In this document: one piece after another, positions 1 to 6,207 of the stretch
Layout: the number at the start of each line of letters is the position of its first letter
Numbering within the stretch: position 1 is the stretch's first letter
The notes under the pieces: model-generated
Seen by the model: only the letters and a program-made list of their open reading frames with translations
What the model was told of the DNA's origin: nothing
Databases searched by the model: none
NCBI GenBank assembly: GCA_002492295.1
Contig: DKYC01000067.1
Span: forward strand, 50,163 to 57,586
DNA: 7,424 nucleotides
DNA from: Lachnospiraceae bacterium UBA7110
GTDB taxonomy: Bacteria > Bacillota > Clostridia > Lachnospirales > Lachnospiraceae
Direction of reading: 5' to 3'
Made by a program: the position numbers and the translations under genes

Positions 1-740
1 AGCTCCGAGGAACCGTTGGTGCAGGTTTTTAGCAGGATACGAGTGTCCACCCTGGTTTTTACCAGCTTTAAAAGGCTTGTGTTGGGCCGGAAAAAATAGA
101 CCAGGGGCACAAGTCCGCCAATAATCTGACTGGCAGCGGTGGCAGCGGCGGCGCCGACAACGCCCCAGTCAAAAATCACGATAAAGACAAAATCAAGCAC
201 CATGTTGGTAATGCCTGCCGCGACAGTTACGCCAAGACCAAGCTTCGGGCGTTCCGCAGTGACCAAAAAGCTTTGAAAGACGTTTTGCAGCATAAAAGCG
301 GTCTGTGCAAGGAGAATAATACGCCCGTAAATAACACAGTAATCAAGCATCTCGCCTTCTGCGCCGAAAGCGGCGGCAATTGGACGAAGTGTGATAAGAC
401 CGATTACGGTCAATACGATGCCGCATTCGATGACGACATAGACCATCATGGAAAAATACTGGTTTGCCTTATCCGGCTTGCCTTCGCCGAGCGCCTGCGC
501 GACAACAGCGCTGCCGCCCGTGCCGAACATAAAACCGATAGCACCCATAATCATCAGAAACGGCATAATCAGATTGACCGCGGCAAACGGCGTTTTTCCC
601 ACATAATTCGACACAAACAGACCATCGACAACGCCGTAGATGGAGGTAAAAATCATCATGACAATCGATGGGAACACAAAACGCAGAAGCCTTGTGTATG
701 TAAAATGGTCTGATAATTGGATTTTTGTTTTGGTATTCAT
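1..740 (-). CDS. MATE family multidrug efflux transporter (N-terminal 246 residues, cut by window edge)
   Basis: Integral membrane protein of the MATE family, which exports drugs or metabolites in exchange for Na+ or H+. Reading down from the ATG at 738-740, the frame stays open for 246 codons to the left edge, so the C-terminal part is missing. Visible features are a short polar N-terminus, a first membrane segment around residues 20-45 with P24 and the family-typical VVDGLFVSNYVG stretch (37-48), and further hydrophobic segments around 53-82, 96-126, 134-160 and 168-190. The loop GTGGSAVVAQALGEGK (73-88) and the end KTCTNGSSE (238-246) are also typical of clostridial MATE proteins. A Shine-Dalgarno AAGGAG (751-756) lies 10 bases before the start, inside the upstream marR gene. 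The ATG overlaps the marR stop as ATGA, so the two are probably translationally coupled. Family is near certain; the substrate cannot be told. Confidence 0.93.
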   Translation of the reverse strand, partial: MNTKTKIQLSDHFTYTRLLRFVFPSIVMMIFTSIYGVVDGLFVSNYVGKTPFAAVNLIMPFLMIMGAIGFMFGTGGSAVVAQALGEGKPDKANQYFSMMVYVVIECGIVLTVIGLITLRPIAAAFGAEGEMLDYCVIYGRIILLAQTAFMLQNVFQSFLVTAERPKLGLGVTVAAGITNMVLDFVFIVIFDWGVVGAAAATAASQIIGGLVPLVYFFRPNTSLLKLVKTRVDTRILLKTCTNGSSE

Positions 741-1198
741 TTTTTCAGTTCTCCTTGTATTGTTAATTCGTTTGCCTGAGTGCGCAGGCATTCCAAGTAT
801 TGATTCGTTAATAAAAGCAGGGTATCTAATTCCTTTGGATTCATCTGTAAACAGGTTTGATTTTCCATTACAATAACAGGCGCAATATTTTTTTCTATAA
901 AGCATTCGCCTTTGGGTGTTAGGAAAATATGCATTTCCCGTCCCTTTCCCGATTTTAGCGTGATAAATCCTTCTTTTTCCAGCTTGTGGATAGAGGAATG
1001 GATAGTCTGTTTGCTGGTGAAGGCATAATTGCAGATATCCTTTTGGCAACAGCCGTCGCCGAGGGCGATGATAGCGTAAAAAATGTCAAAGACGCTGTCG
1101 GAAATACCGATTCTGAGACAGATGTCGTGGTACAGTTCGGAAATTGCCTTGTTCAGGCGGTTAAATTCGTTTTGCTTTTGGGCCAGGTGAAGTGTCAT
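737..1198 (-). CDS. MarR family winged-helix transcriptional regulator
   Basis: A 153-residue protein of normal MarR length. It has an N-terminal dimerisation helix (about 5-30), a winged helix-turn-helix with QKDICNYAFTSKQTIHSSIHKLEKEGF (52-78), a wing LKSGKGREMHIFLTPKG (81-97) and a C-terminal helix that would complete the dimer interface. MarR proteins usually repress neighbouring efflux or stress genes and release DNA on binding a ligand or on cysteine oxidation. It has seven cysteines (27, 50, 51, 56, 99, 116, 137), three of them just before or in the DNA-binding domain. The start is supported by AAAGGA about 9 bases upstream. The stop TGA overlaps the start of the MATE gene, so both form one operon, and palindromes around its promoter suggest autoregulation. 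The family is clear; the inducer and direct control of the MATE gene are inference. Confidence 0.92.
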   Translation of the reverse strand: MTLHLAQKQNEFNRLNKAISELYHDICLRIGISDSVFDIFYAIIALGDGCCQKDICNYAFTSKQTIHSSIHKLEKEGFITLKSGKGREMHIFLTPKGECFIEKNIAPVIVMENQTCLQMNPKELDTLLLLTNQYLECLRTQANELTIQGELKK

Positions 1199-1232
1199 GC
1201 GTAATTTTCCTTTCTATATATAAAGTGTTTCA

Positions 1233-1259
1233 TATCAACGTGCTTAAAAAACGTTGATA
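1233..1259. repeat. Perfect 9-bp inverted repeat in the marR leader
   Basis: TATCAACGT (1233-1241) and ACGTTGATA (1251-1259) are perfect reverse complements separated by 9 bases. They lie between the predicted marR transcription start near 1283 and the marR start codon, so they would be transcribed. The element could be an operator half-site pair or a leader RNA hairpin. No run of U follows it in the minus direction, so it does not look like a terminator. Confidence 0.7.
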
Positions 1260-1266
1260 CAATTTT

Positions 1267-1311
1267 GAGTCCGATTTCGTACTTAGTGTATTATAGTCTG
1301 AAATCGGACTC
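1267..1311. promoter_or_regulatory. Perfect 12-bp inverted repeat bracketing the marR -10 box (probable operator)
   Basis: GAGTCCGATTTC (1267-1278) and GAAATCGGACTC (1300-1311) are exact reverse complements separated by 21 bases that contain the -10 hexamer. The arm centres are 33 bp apart, close to three helical turns, so bound proteins would sit on the same DNA face. One arm fills most of the -35/-10 spacer and the other lies at about +6 to +17. Because only one arm would be transcribed, the repeat probably acts as DNA and not as an RNA hairpin. The MarR protein encoded just downstream is the natural candidate ligand; this is inference from position. Confidence 0.72.
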
Positions 1312-1318
1312 GAGTCAA
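1290..1318 (-). promoter_or_regulatory. Sigma-A type promoter of the marR-MATE operon
   Basis: On the minus strand, TTGACT (1313-1318) and a consensus TATAAT (1290-1295) are separated by exactly 17 bases. The predicted transcription start is near 1283, giving an untranslated leader of about 85 bases before the marR ATG. The near-consensus boxes predict a strong promoter that would need repression, in keeping with the inverted repeats over it. A 10-bp palindrome GACTCGAGTC (1307-1316) overlaps the -35 box. Confidence 0.85.
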
Positions 1319-1327
1319 GAGGAAAAC

Positions 1328-1358
1328 AAAAAAGGACCATCTTTTTGACAGTCCCTTT
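1328..1358 (-). terminator. Rho-independent terminator of spoIIID
   Basis: Read on the minus strand, AAAGGGAC (1351-1358) can pair with GTCCTTTT (1330-1337) in an 8-bp stem with one G-U pair and a 13-base loop. The stem runs into a block of six T (1328-1333). It begins about 22 bases after the spoIIID stop and ends about 10 bases before the -35 box of marR, insulating the two units. The stem is A/T-rich at its base, so efficiency may be moderate. Confidence 0.7.
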
Positions 1359-1380
1359 CCGATACCGTTTTATTCCGTTC

Positions 1381-1632
1381 TTATGTCCGATGAAGATATT
1401 TTTCGCGGGTAGCAAGTCCGCCTCTGATGTGGCGCTCCGATTTATTGACATCAAGCACGGCGCGTGCCTGCTTTGCAAGGGTTGGATTAACCTGCATCAG
1501 GCGTGAGGTGACATCTTTATGTACGGTTGATTTTGATACGCCGAACGCTTTTGCCGTCTGCCTCACAGTCGTGTTATTATCAATAATATACATAGCAATA
1601 TTGATGGCTCGTTCCTCAATATAATCCTTCAT
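1381..1632 (-). CDS. spoIIID: Stage III sporulation transcriptional regulator SpoIIID
   Basis: Small DNA-binding protein of 83 residues that, in Bacillus and Clostridia, activates and represses many mother-cell genes between the sigma-E and sigma-K stages of sporulation. It matches the family throughout: MKDYIEERAI at the start, the helix-turn-helix TVRQTAKAFGVSKSTVHKDV (22-41, recognition helix about 32-41), then RL..VNP.LA (44-53) and the basic C-terminal motif HIRGGLATREKYL (68-80) that contacts DNA. It is about ten residues shorter than the B. subtilis protein, lacking only the variable C-terminal tail. The ATG at 1630-1632 is the only start that gives the conserved N-terminus. The best Shine-Dalgarno, AAGGAG, ends about 15 bases upstream, which is longer than usual. 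A sigma-E-like promoter precedes it and a terminator follows, so it is monocistronic here. Identification is firm. Confidence 0.96.
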   Translation of the reverse strand: MKDYIEERAINIAMYIIDNNTTVRQTAKAFGVSKSTVHKDVTSRLMQVNPTLAKQARAVLDVNKSERHIRGGLATREKYLHRT

Positions 1633-1639
1633 AGTTTGG

Positions 1640-1655
1640 AAAAGGTTCTCCTTTT
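1640..1655 (-). promoter_or_regulatory. Short hairpin overlapping the spoIIID Shine-Dalgarno site
   Basis: On the minus strand AAAAGG (1650-1655) can pair with CCTTTT (1640-1645) across a 4-base loop AGAA. The Shine-Dalgarno AAGGAG overlaps the left arm and the loop, and it lies about 15 bases before the ATG. The fold would partly hide the ribosome site or shorten its effective distance to the start. The stem is weak, so this is tentative. Confidence 0.35.
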
Positions 1656-1668
1656 TGACGCTTTGTAC

Positions 1669-1697
1669 ATTCTATGAAGGGGTGGAAGGAATTATGA
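1669..1697 (-). promoter_or_regulatory. Candidate sigma-E promoter of spoIIID
   Basis: On the minus strand, TCATAAT (1691-1697) and CATAGAAT (1669-1676) are separated by 14 bases. The B. subtilis sigma-E consensus as I recall it is KMATATT, about 14 bases, then CATACAHT. The site matches 6 of 7 and 7 of 8 positions with correct spacing. It would start transcription near 1662, about 30 bases before the ATG, leaving room for the ribosome site. spoIIID is a known sigma-E target in Bacillus, which supports the assignment. No good sigma-A alternative was seen at this position. Confidence 0.65.
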
Positions 1698-1744
1698 AAG
1701 GAAAGTGCGGGGCGAAGGAAAACGACTTAAGGATGGAATGGGAC

Positions 1745-1797
1745 AGGGCATAAATTTGAAAAATAGATAGGACTGTGCTATGATAAGGGCATAAATT
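1745..1797. repeat. 12-bp direct repeat flanking the sbcD promoter
   Basis: AGGGCATAAATT occurs twice without mismatch, at 1745-1756 and 1786-1797, 41 bases apart from start to start. The first copy touches the -35 box and the second covers the expected transcription start. A second shared word, GATAGGA, lies at 1766-1772 and 1806-1812, 40 bases apart. The segment may therefore be a decayed tandem duplication of about 41 bp. It could serve as a pair of regulator sites four helical turns apart, or be a neutral duplication. Confidence 0.6.
1756..1784 (+). promoter_or_regulatory. Sigma-A promoter of sbcDC with extended -10
   Basis: TTGAAA (1756-1761) and TATGAT (1779-1784) are 17 bases apart, with TGC directly before the -10 box forming an extended -10. 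Transcription would start near 1791, about 30 bases upstream of the sbcD ATG. It is divergent from the spoIIID promoter, with the two -35 boxes about 60 bp apart. Confidence 0.75.
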
Positions 1798-1820
1798 ATT
1801 TTAAGGATAGGATTATTCAA

Positions 1821-2987
1821 ATGCGTTTTTTTCACTTATCGGATTTACATATCGGATTAAAGTTAATGAACCGTGATTTCAGCGAGGACCAGGAATATAT
1901 TCTGCGGCAAATCGTAACCATGGCGGCGGAGCAGAAACCGGACGCAGTCGTGATTGCAGGCGACATTTACGACAGACCGGTGCCGTCGGCGGAGGCGGTG
2001 GATTTATTTGACCATTTTGTGACAAATCTGTCAGAAACGCTTCCTGACGGCACAATCATGATAATCAGCGGCAATCATGACAGTGCGCAGCGGGTAGATT
2101 GTTTCCGCAGCGTTTTGTCAAAGCACAGGCTGTACATGATTGGCATGCCGCCGCGCACGCAGGAAGAGCATATCGAGAAGGTTGTTTTGGAGGACAGGTA
2201 CGGAACGGTCAATTTTTATCTGCTCCCGTTTGTCAAACCGTCTATGGTCAGACAGATTGTCGGCGAGGGAGAAAATGGAAACGGTTTATCCTATAATGAT
2301 ACACTGCATCGTCTGATCGGGCGCGAGTGTATTCATGAAAAGGAACGGAATGTGATTGTCAGCCATCAGTTTTACCTGCCAAAGGGAACGGATCCAGACG
2401 CGGTGGAGCGCATGGATTCCGAAATCCGGACGGTCGGGAATATCGACGAAATCGGTGCGGATGTGCTGGAATGCTTTGACTACGCAGCACTGGGGCACAT
2501 TCATAAACCGATGACGGTCGGGAAGGATACAATCCGTTATTGTGGGACACCTTTGGCATGCTCTGTCAGCGAGGCGGGACAGGAAAAAGGGATTATCATG
2601 GTGGATATGGCAAAGAAAGGTGAAGTAATGACAACCGTACTGCCGTTAGAACCCCTGAGAAAGGTGCGTGTGATTAAGGGTGAGTTAAAGGATGTGTTAA
2701 AGGAAGGCTGCGCGGATTATGTGACAGTGATATTGTGTGACAAGGTGGATTTTGACGTGCTTGACCTGCAGGACAGGCTGCGGCTCGCATTTCCCAATTT
2801 GCTGGAGATACGCAGGGAAAATCAGGTGAAACCGGATTACATACCCGTGCTTGGGGAAAAGGAAATTTTAGATCCGTTTGCGCTTTGCTGTTCGTTTATG
2901 AAGGACAGAATTGATGTGGAGGAAGAGGATGCGTATCGGAAAATACTCAGGGAAGTCGTCAACGTGGTAAACGATATGGAGGGGTAA
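1821..2987 (+). CDS. sbcD: Exonuclease subunit SbcD (Mre11-like metallophosphoesterase)
   Basis: Nuclease subunit of the SbcCD complex, which cuts DNA hairpins and degrades double-strand ends with the SbcC ATPase; it acts in the cytoplasm on DNA. At 388 residues it has normal length. The calcineurin-like phosphoesterase motifs appear in order: DLH (8-10), GDIYDRP (47-53), GNHD (84-87), SHQ (181-183) and GHIH (225-228). These provide the residues (D8, H10, D48, N85, H182, H226, H228) that would bind the two Mn2+ ions. The remaining part, from about 265, would hold the capping domain and the SbcC-binding segment. The start is supported by AGGA (1809-1812) 8 bases upstream and by the family-typical MRFFHLSDLHIG. 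It is followed after one base by sbcC. No missing catalytic residue was seen. Confidence 0.97.
   Translation: MRFFHLSDLHIGLKLMNRDFSEDQEYILRQIVTMAAEQKPDAVVIAGDIYDRPVPSAEAVDLFDHFVTNLSETLPDGTIMIISGNHDSAQRVDCFRSVLSKHRLYMIGMPPRTQEEHIEKVVLEDRYGTVNFYLLPFVKPSMVRQIVGEGENGNGLSYNDTLHRLIGRECIHEKERNVIVSHQFYLPKGTDPDAVERMDSEIRTVGNIDEIGADVLECFDYAALGHIHKPMTVGKDTIRYCGTPLACSVSEAGQEKGIIMVDMAKKGEVMTTVLPLEPLRKVRVIKGELKDVLKEGCADYVTVILCDKVDFDVLDLQDRLRLAFPNLLEIRRENQVKPDYIPVLGEKEILDPFALCCSFMKDRIDVEEEDAYRKILREVVNVVNDMEG
2978..2984 (+). promoter_or_regulatory. Strong Shine-Dalgarno site of sbcC inside sbcD
   Basis: GGAGGGG ends just before the sbcD stop TAA (2985-2987) and 4 bases before the sbcC ATG (2989), with the core GGAG 7 bases from it. 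It supports the first ATG over the second in-frame ATG at 2998. Ribosomes ending sbcD would finish on this site, which favours coupled, balanced synthesis of both subunits. Confidence 0.75.
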
Positions 2988-2988
2988 A

Positions 2989-5900
2989 ATGAAACCAATG
3001 AAACTGGTTATGGAGGCGTTCGGCTCTTATGGGAAACGGACGACGGTGGACTTTACGCTGACCAATCAAAATCTGTTTTTGATTACGGGCGATACAGGGG
3101 CGGGAAAGAGTACAATCTTTGATGCGATTGTGTTTGCGCTTTACGGAAAGGCAAGCTCTACGGACAATGAAAAAAAGGGCGAGATTTTGCGTAGTCAGTA
3201 TGCGGCGTATTCGGCGGAGCCGTTTGTGGAGTTAGCGTTTGAGGAAGGCGCACAGTCCTACACCGTGAAACGGATTCCATCGTATCGCAAGCTGCGGGAA
3301 AAGGGGGGAGGAAAGGGAACCTTAAAGGATAAGGCGGAAACGGAAAAGGTATCCCTGTTTTTGCCAAACGGGCAGGAGTACGCAGGCTCGGTTGACGAAA
3401 CGAACAAAAAAATAGAGGAAATCACAGGTCTTACGAAGGCACAGTTTATGCAGATTGCGATGATTGCGCAGGGCGAGTTTATGAAAATCCTGCGCGAGGA
3501 ATCGAAACAGAAAAAAGAGATTTTCCGCAAGCTGTTCCATACGGAGATTTTTGAAAAAATTGTCAGGGAATTAGAACAGCGCAAGGGGGACAAAGGCAAG
3601 GTGCTTGAAGGCATTAGGGCAGAGTGCAGGGCAGTTGCTTTGGGCGTGGCGGTTCCAAAGGATTATGAAGGCACGCAGCGGCTGGATGCGCTCAAAACAC
3701 AGATAACAGGCGGGACGCTTGCCAATATGGAGCCGTTTATGGAGGAGCTTGAAGCCCTCTGCCAAAGCCTTGCGCAGGAGGAAAAAAGCCTCTTTGGGCA
3801 TTACCGGAAAGCCGAGGAGCAGAGGGATGGAGCAAGGGAGGCATATACAAGGGCACAAGAGTCCGTGAAATATTTCACACAGCTGGAAAATGCCGAATGC
3901 GCACTAAAGGAATGTGAGCGCATCAGCGGTGCAATCAGACACAAGGAGGCGCTGATCCGGGATATCCGTGCGGCATATGAAATCCGGGCGTTGTTCCTTC
4001 AGTATGAGGAGGCGGAGAAAAAAGCAGAACAAACAGGCACCAGCATGGAACAAAAAAAAGTGCTGCTTCCTGCCTTAATAACTGCTGCACAAGAGGCAGG
4101 CGTGTCGGAGCAGAAGACGAAAGCAGAGTTGGATATACAGCAGGGCAGTTTTCACAAAATCCAGGAGCGCGTGGCGGAGGCACAAAAAACGTTTGGGAAA
4201 ATCCGTCTTGCCACGGAACAGCTTCAAAAAAGCAAGACAAAGCTGGAACATGCGGTAACGGCGGAGGCGGATGCCAAAAGGGTGCTTGTGGATTTAGAGA
4301 CAAGGGAAACAGACTGGAACAAAAGAATTGCCGAATTGGGAAATGTGGCAGCATTATATGAGGCGTGGAAAGGAAGAAATGCGGAGGCGCAGCGGGTTGG
4401 GGAAGACGTTTTGGACCTTAGGAGACGAAGGGCGGAGCTGTCAAAATGTGAGCTGAAAATGCAAGAGGCACAGGCGCAGTTCGTGGCGGCTGCAGATGCG
4501 TATGAAGCGAAAAACAACGAATATCAGATGCTTAACAGGCGTTATATGACTTCGAAGGCAAAGGTATTTGTGGACATGCTTGAGGATGGAAAGCCCTGTC
4601 CGATTTGCGGCGCGACAAAGCATCCTGCGCCTTATCGGATTGAGGCGGAAGAGGAGGAAATTTCGAAGGAGCGCCTGGAGGAAACGCGGGAAGCAGCGGA
4701 ACAGCTCAACAAAGAGCAGCTTGCCTTGGCGGGGCAGTCAAACGCCGCCGTAACCGCATGGGAGGAGAAAAAGAATGCGTTTGCGGAAAGCCTTGAAAAG
4801 CTAAAACGCTGCGAAAGCTTAAAGGAGCATGGTGATGCGGCAGGGCGGGAGATTGCGGAAGAAACAGTCGAGATGATTTTCAAACGATGGAAAGACGCGG
4901 TTTCCAAAGAGGGAAAGGCACTTGAGAAAAACAAAAAGGAATTGCAGGAGCTTGAAACTGCCCTTTTCAATGCGGCAGGAGAAAAAGAGCAGCTAAGCGG
5001 AATGATTGCGCGGCATCATCAGGCAGCAGAGGCGGCAAACGCGGAGATAAAAGGCAGCGAACGGGAAATTGAAAGCCTGAAGGAAGGGTTAAGCTACACG
5101 TCAGACGAGGAGGCACGGCAGGAGCTGCGGGCGGCACAGGATGCATATGACACGAAAAAGAAAGAGTATGACAAGGCAGTTGCAAATGCATCGAAGGCGG
5201 CAGCAGAACAGACAAAAGCGGAAACCTCCATAGCACAGTATGAGCAGGAGCTTCCCGGGCAGGCTTTGGATGCGGAAAAAAAGAAAGCGTCATATGAAGC
5301 AATGATGCAGGAGAAGGACCTGCCGGAGGCGGAATGGAAAGCATATGTCGCGGATTATCACAAGGACGAGCCTGAGCGGCTTCAGGAAGAGGTTCAGGAA
5401 TACAGAGAGAAAAAAGCGGCTGCAAAGAGTCTCAAGGACGCCGCCCGAAAAGCGGTTGCAGGAAAGGAATGTCCCGATATGGATTCCCTGAGAACAGCAC
5501 AGGAAACGGCGCAGGAGGCGTACAGCAACGCGCGGGAATCATATGAGGCAGTAAAGACGCTTCGTCAGGACAACCAAAAGGTTTACGAACAGTTAAAACC
5601 GCGCAATCAGGAGTGTGCGGTTCTAGCAGTAGAATATAACAGGCTGGAAAAACTGTATAAGCTGTTTTCGGGAACTGTGAGCGGTGGGCGCATGGATTTG
5701 GAAACATATGTTCAGCGGTATTATTTGGAACAAATCCTCTATGCGGCAAACAGACGCTTTCAGGATATGTCGGCAGGGCAGTTCGAGCTGCGCATGGTTG
5801 ATTTGGATAAGGCAGGGGAGGGAAAAAATAAGGGGCTTGATCTGATGGTATATTCTACGGTAACCGGAAAAACGCGCGAAATCCGTACGCTCTCGGGCGG

Positions 5901-6183
5901 TGAGTCCTTCATGGCGGCGCTCGCGTTGTCTTTGGGAATGGCGGATCAAATCCAACAGAGCGCGGCAGCATTGAACCTTGATATGATGTTCATTGACGAA
6001 GGTTTCGGCTCGCTTGACGAGCATTCGAGAAGCCAGGCGGTAAAGGTTTTAAAGGAAATGGCAGGCAGTAAAAGGCTTGTAGGCATTATCTCCCACGTCA
6101 CGGAACTAAAACAGGAAATCGACAGCCAGCTGCTTGTCACCCGTGATGAAAACGGAAGTCATGTCCGTTGGGAATGCAGTTAA
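2989..6183 (+). CDS. sbcC: Exonuclease subunit SbcC (Rad50-like SMC ATPase)
   Basis: ATPase partner of SbcD; its ATP-driven movements gate access of DNA ends to the nuclease. The 1064-residue protein has the full SMC-like plan. The N-terminal lobe has Walker A GDTGAGKST (34-42) and the Q-loop glutamine Q161 in IAQGEF. A long charged coiled coil follows from about 185, then the zinc hook CPIC (C537-C540) near the middle of the chain, and a returning coil to about 895. The C-terminal lobe has the signature LSGGES (968-973), Walker B LDMMFIDE (997-1004), the D-loop SLDE (1008-1011) and the switch histidine H1036. Length is close to that of E. coli SbcC. All ATPase and hook residues are present, so it should be active. 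It forms an operon with sbcD and ends 24 bases from the convergent SulP gene. Confidence 0.97.
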   Translation: MKPMKLVMEAFGSYGKRTTVDFTLTNQNLFLITGDTGAGKSTIFDAIVFALYGKASSTDNEKKGEILRSQYAAYSAEPFVELAFEEGAQSYTVKRIPSYRKLREKGGGKGTLKDKAETEKVSLFLPNGQEYAGSVDETNKKIEEITGLTKAQFMQIAMIAQGEFMKILREESKQKKEIFRKLFHTEIFEKIVRELEQRKGDKGKVLEGIRAECRAVALGVAVPKDYEGTQRLDALKTQITGGTLANMEPFMEELEALCQSLAQEEKSLFGHYRKAEEQRDGAREAYTRAQESVKYFTQLENAECALKECERISGAIRHKEALIRDIRAAYEIRALFLQYEEAEKKAEQTGTSMEQKKVLLPALITAAQEAGVSEQKTKAELDIQQGSFHKIQERVAEAQKTFGKIRLATEQLQKSKTKLEHAVTAEADAKRVLVDLETRETDWNKRIAELGNVAALYEAWKGRNAEAQRVGEDVLDLRRRRAELSKCELKMQEAQAQFVAAADAYEAKNNEYQMLNRRYMTSKAKVFVDMLEDGKPCPICGATKHPAPYRIEAEEEEISKERLEETREAAEQLNKEQLALAGQSNAAVTAWEEKKNAFAESLEKLKRCESLKEHGDAAGREIAEETVEMIFKRWKDAVSKEGKALEKNKKELQELETALFNAAGEKEQLSGMIARHHQAAEAANAEIKGSEREIESLKEGLSYTSDEEARQELRAAQDAYDTKKKEYDKAVANASKAAAEQTKAETSIAQYEQELPGQALDAEKKKASYEAMMQEKDLPEAEWKAYVADYHKDEPERLQEEVQEYREKKAAAKSLKDAARKAVAGKECPDMDSLRTAQETAQEAYSNARESYEAVKTLRQDNQKVYEQLKPRNQECAVLAVEYNRLEKLYKLFSGTVSGGRMDLETYVQRYYLEQILYAANRRFQDMSAGQFELRMVDLDKAGEGKNKGLDLMVYSTVTGKTREIRTLSGGESFMAALALSLGMADQIQQSAAALNLDMMFIDEGFGSLDEHSRSQAVKVLKEMAGSKRLVGIISHVTELKQEIDSQLLVTRDENGSHVRWECS

Positions 6184-6207
6184 AACTGTTAAGCCAATGA
6201 GGCAGTG

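Noticed and set aside
273..713. 146-codon plus-strand open frame rich in His, Asp and Lys
   Set aside because: It lies antisense to the MATE gene, whose minus-strand translation is continuous and family-typical. The plus-strand product has no recognisable motif.
1230..1478. 82-codon minus-strand open frame between spoIIID and marR
   Set aside because: It overlaps the 3' part of spoIIID in another frame and runs through the terminator and the marR promoter. No Shine-Dalgarno and no family resemblance.
3158..5749. Many long open frames on the minus strand opposite sbcC (for example 4967-5425 and 5623-6024)
   Set aside because: They are shadows of the sbcC reading frame: low-complexity Pro/Leu/Ser-rich translations, no ribosome sites, no recognisable domain, and the sense strand encodes a full conserved SbcC.
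1821..6183. sbcD-sbcC as part of a new defence system
   Set aside because: All motifs and lengths fit the housekeeping SbcCD nuclease. The neighbours are sporulation and transport genes, not toxin, helicase or nucleotide-signalling genes.
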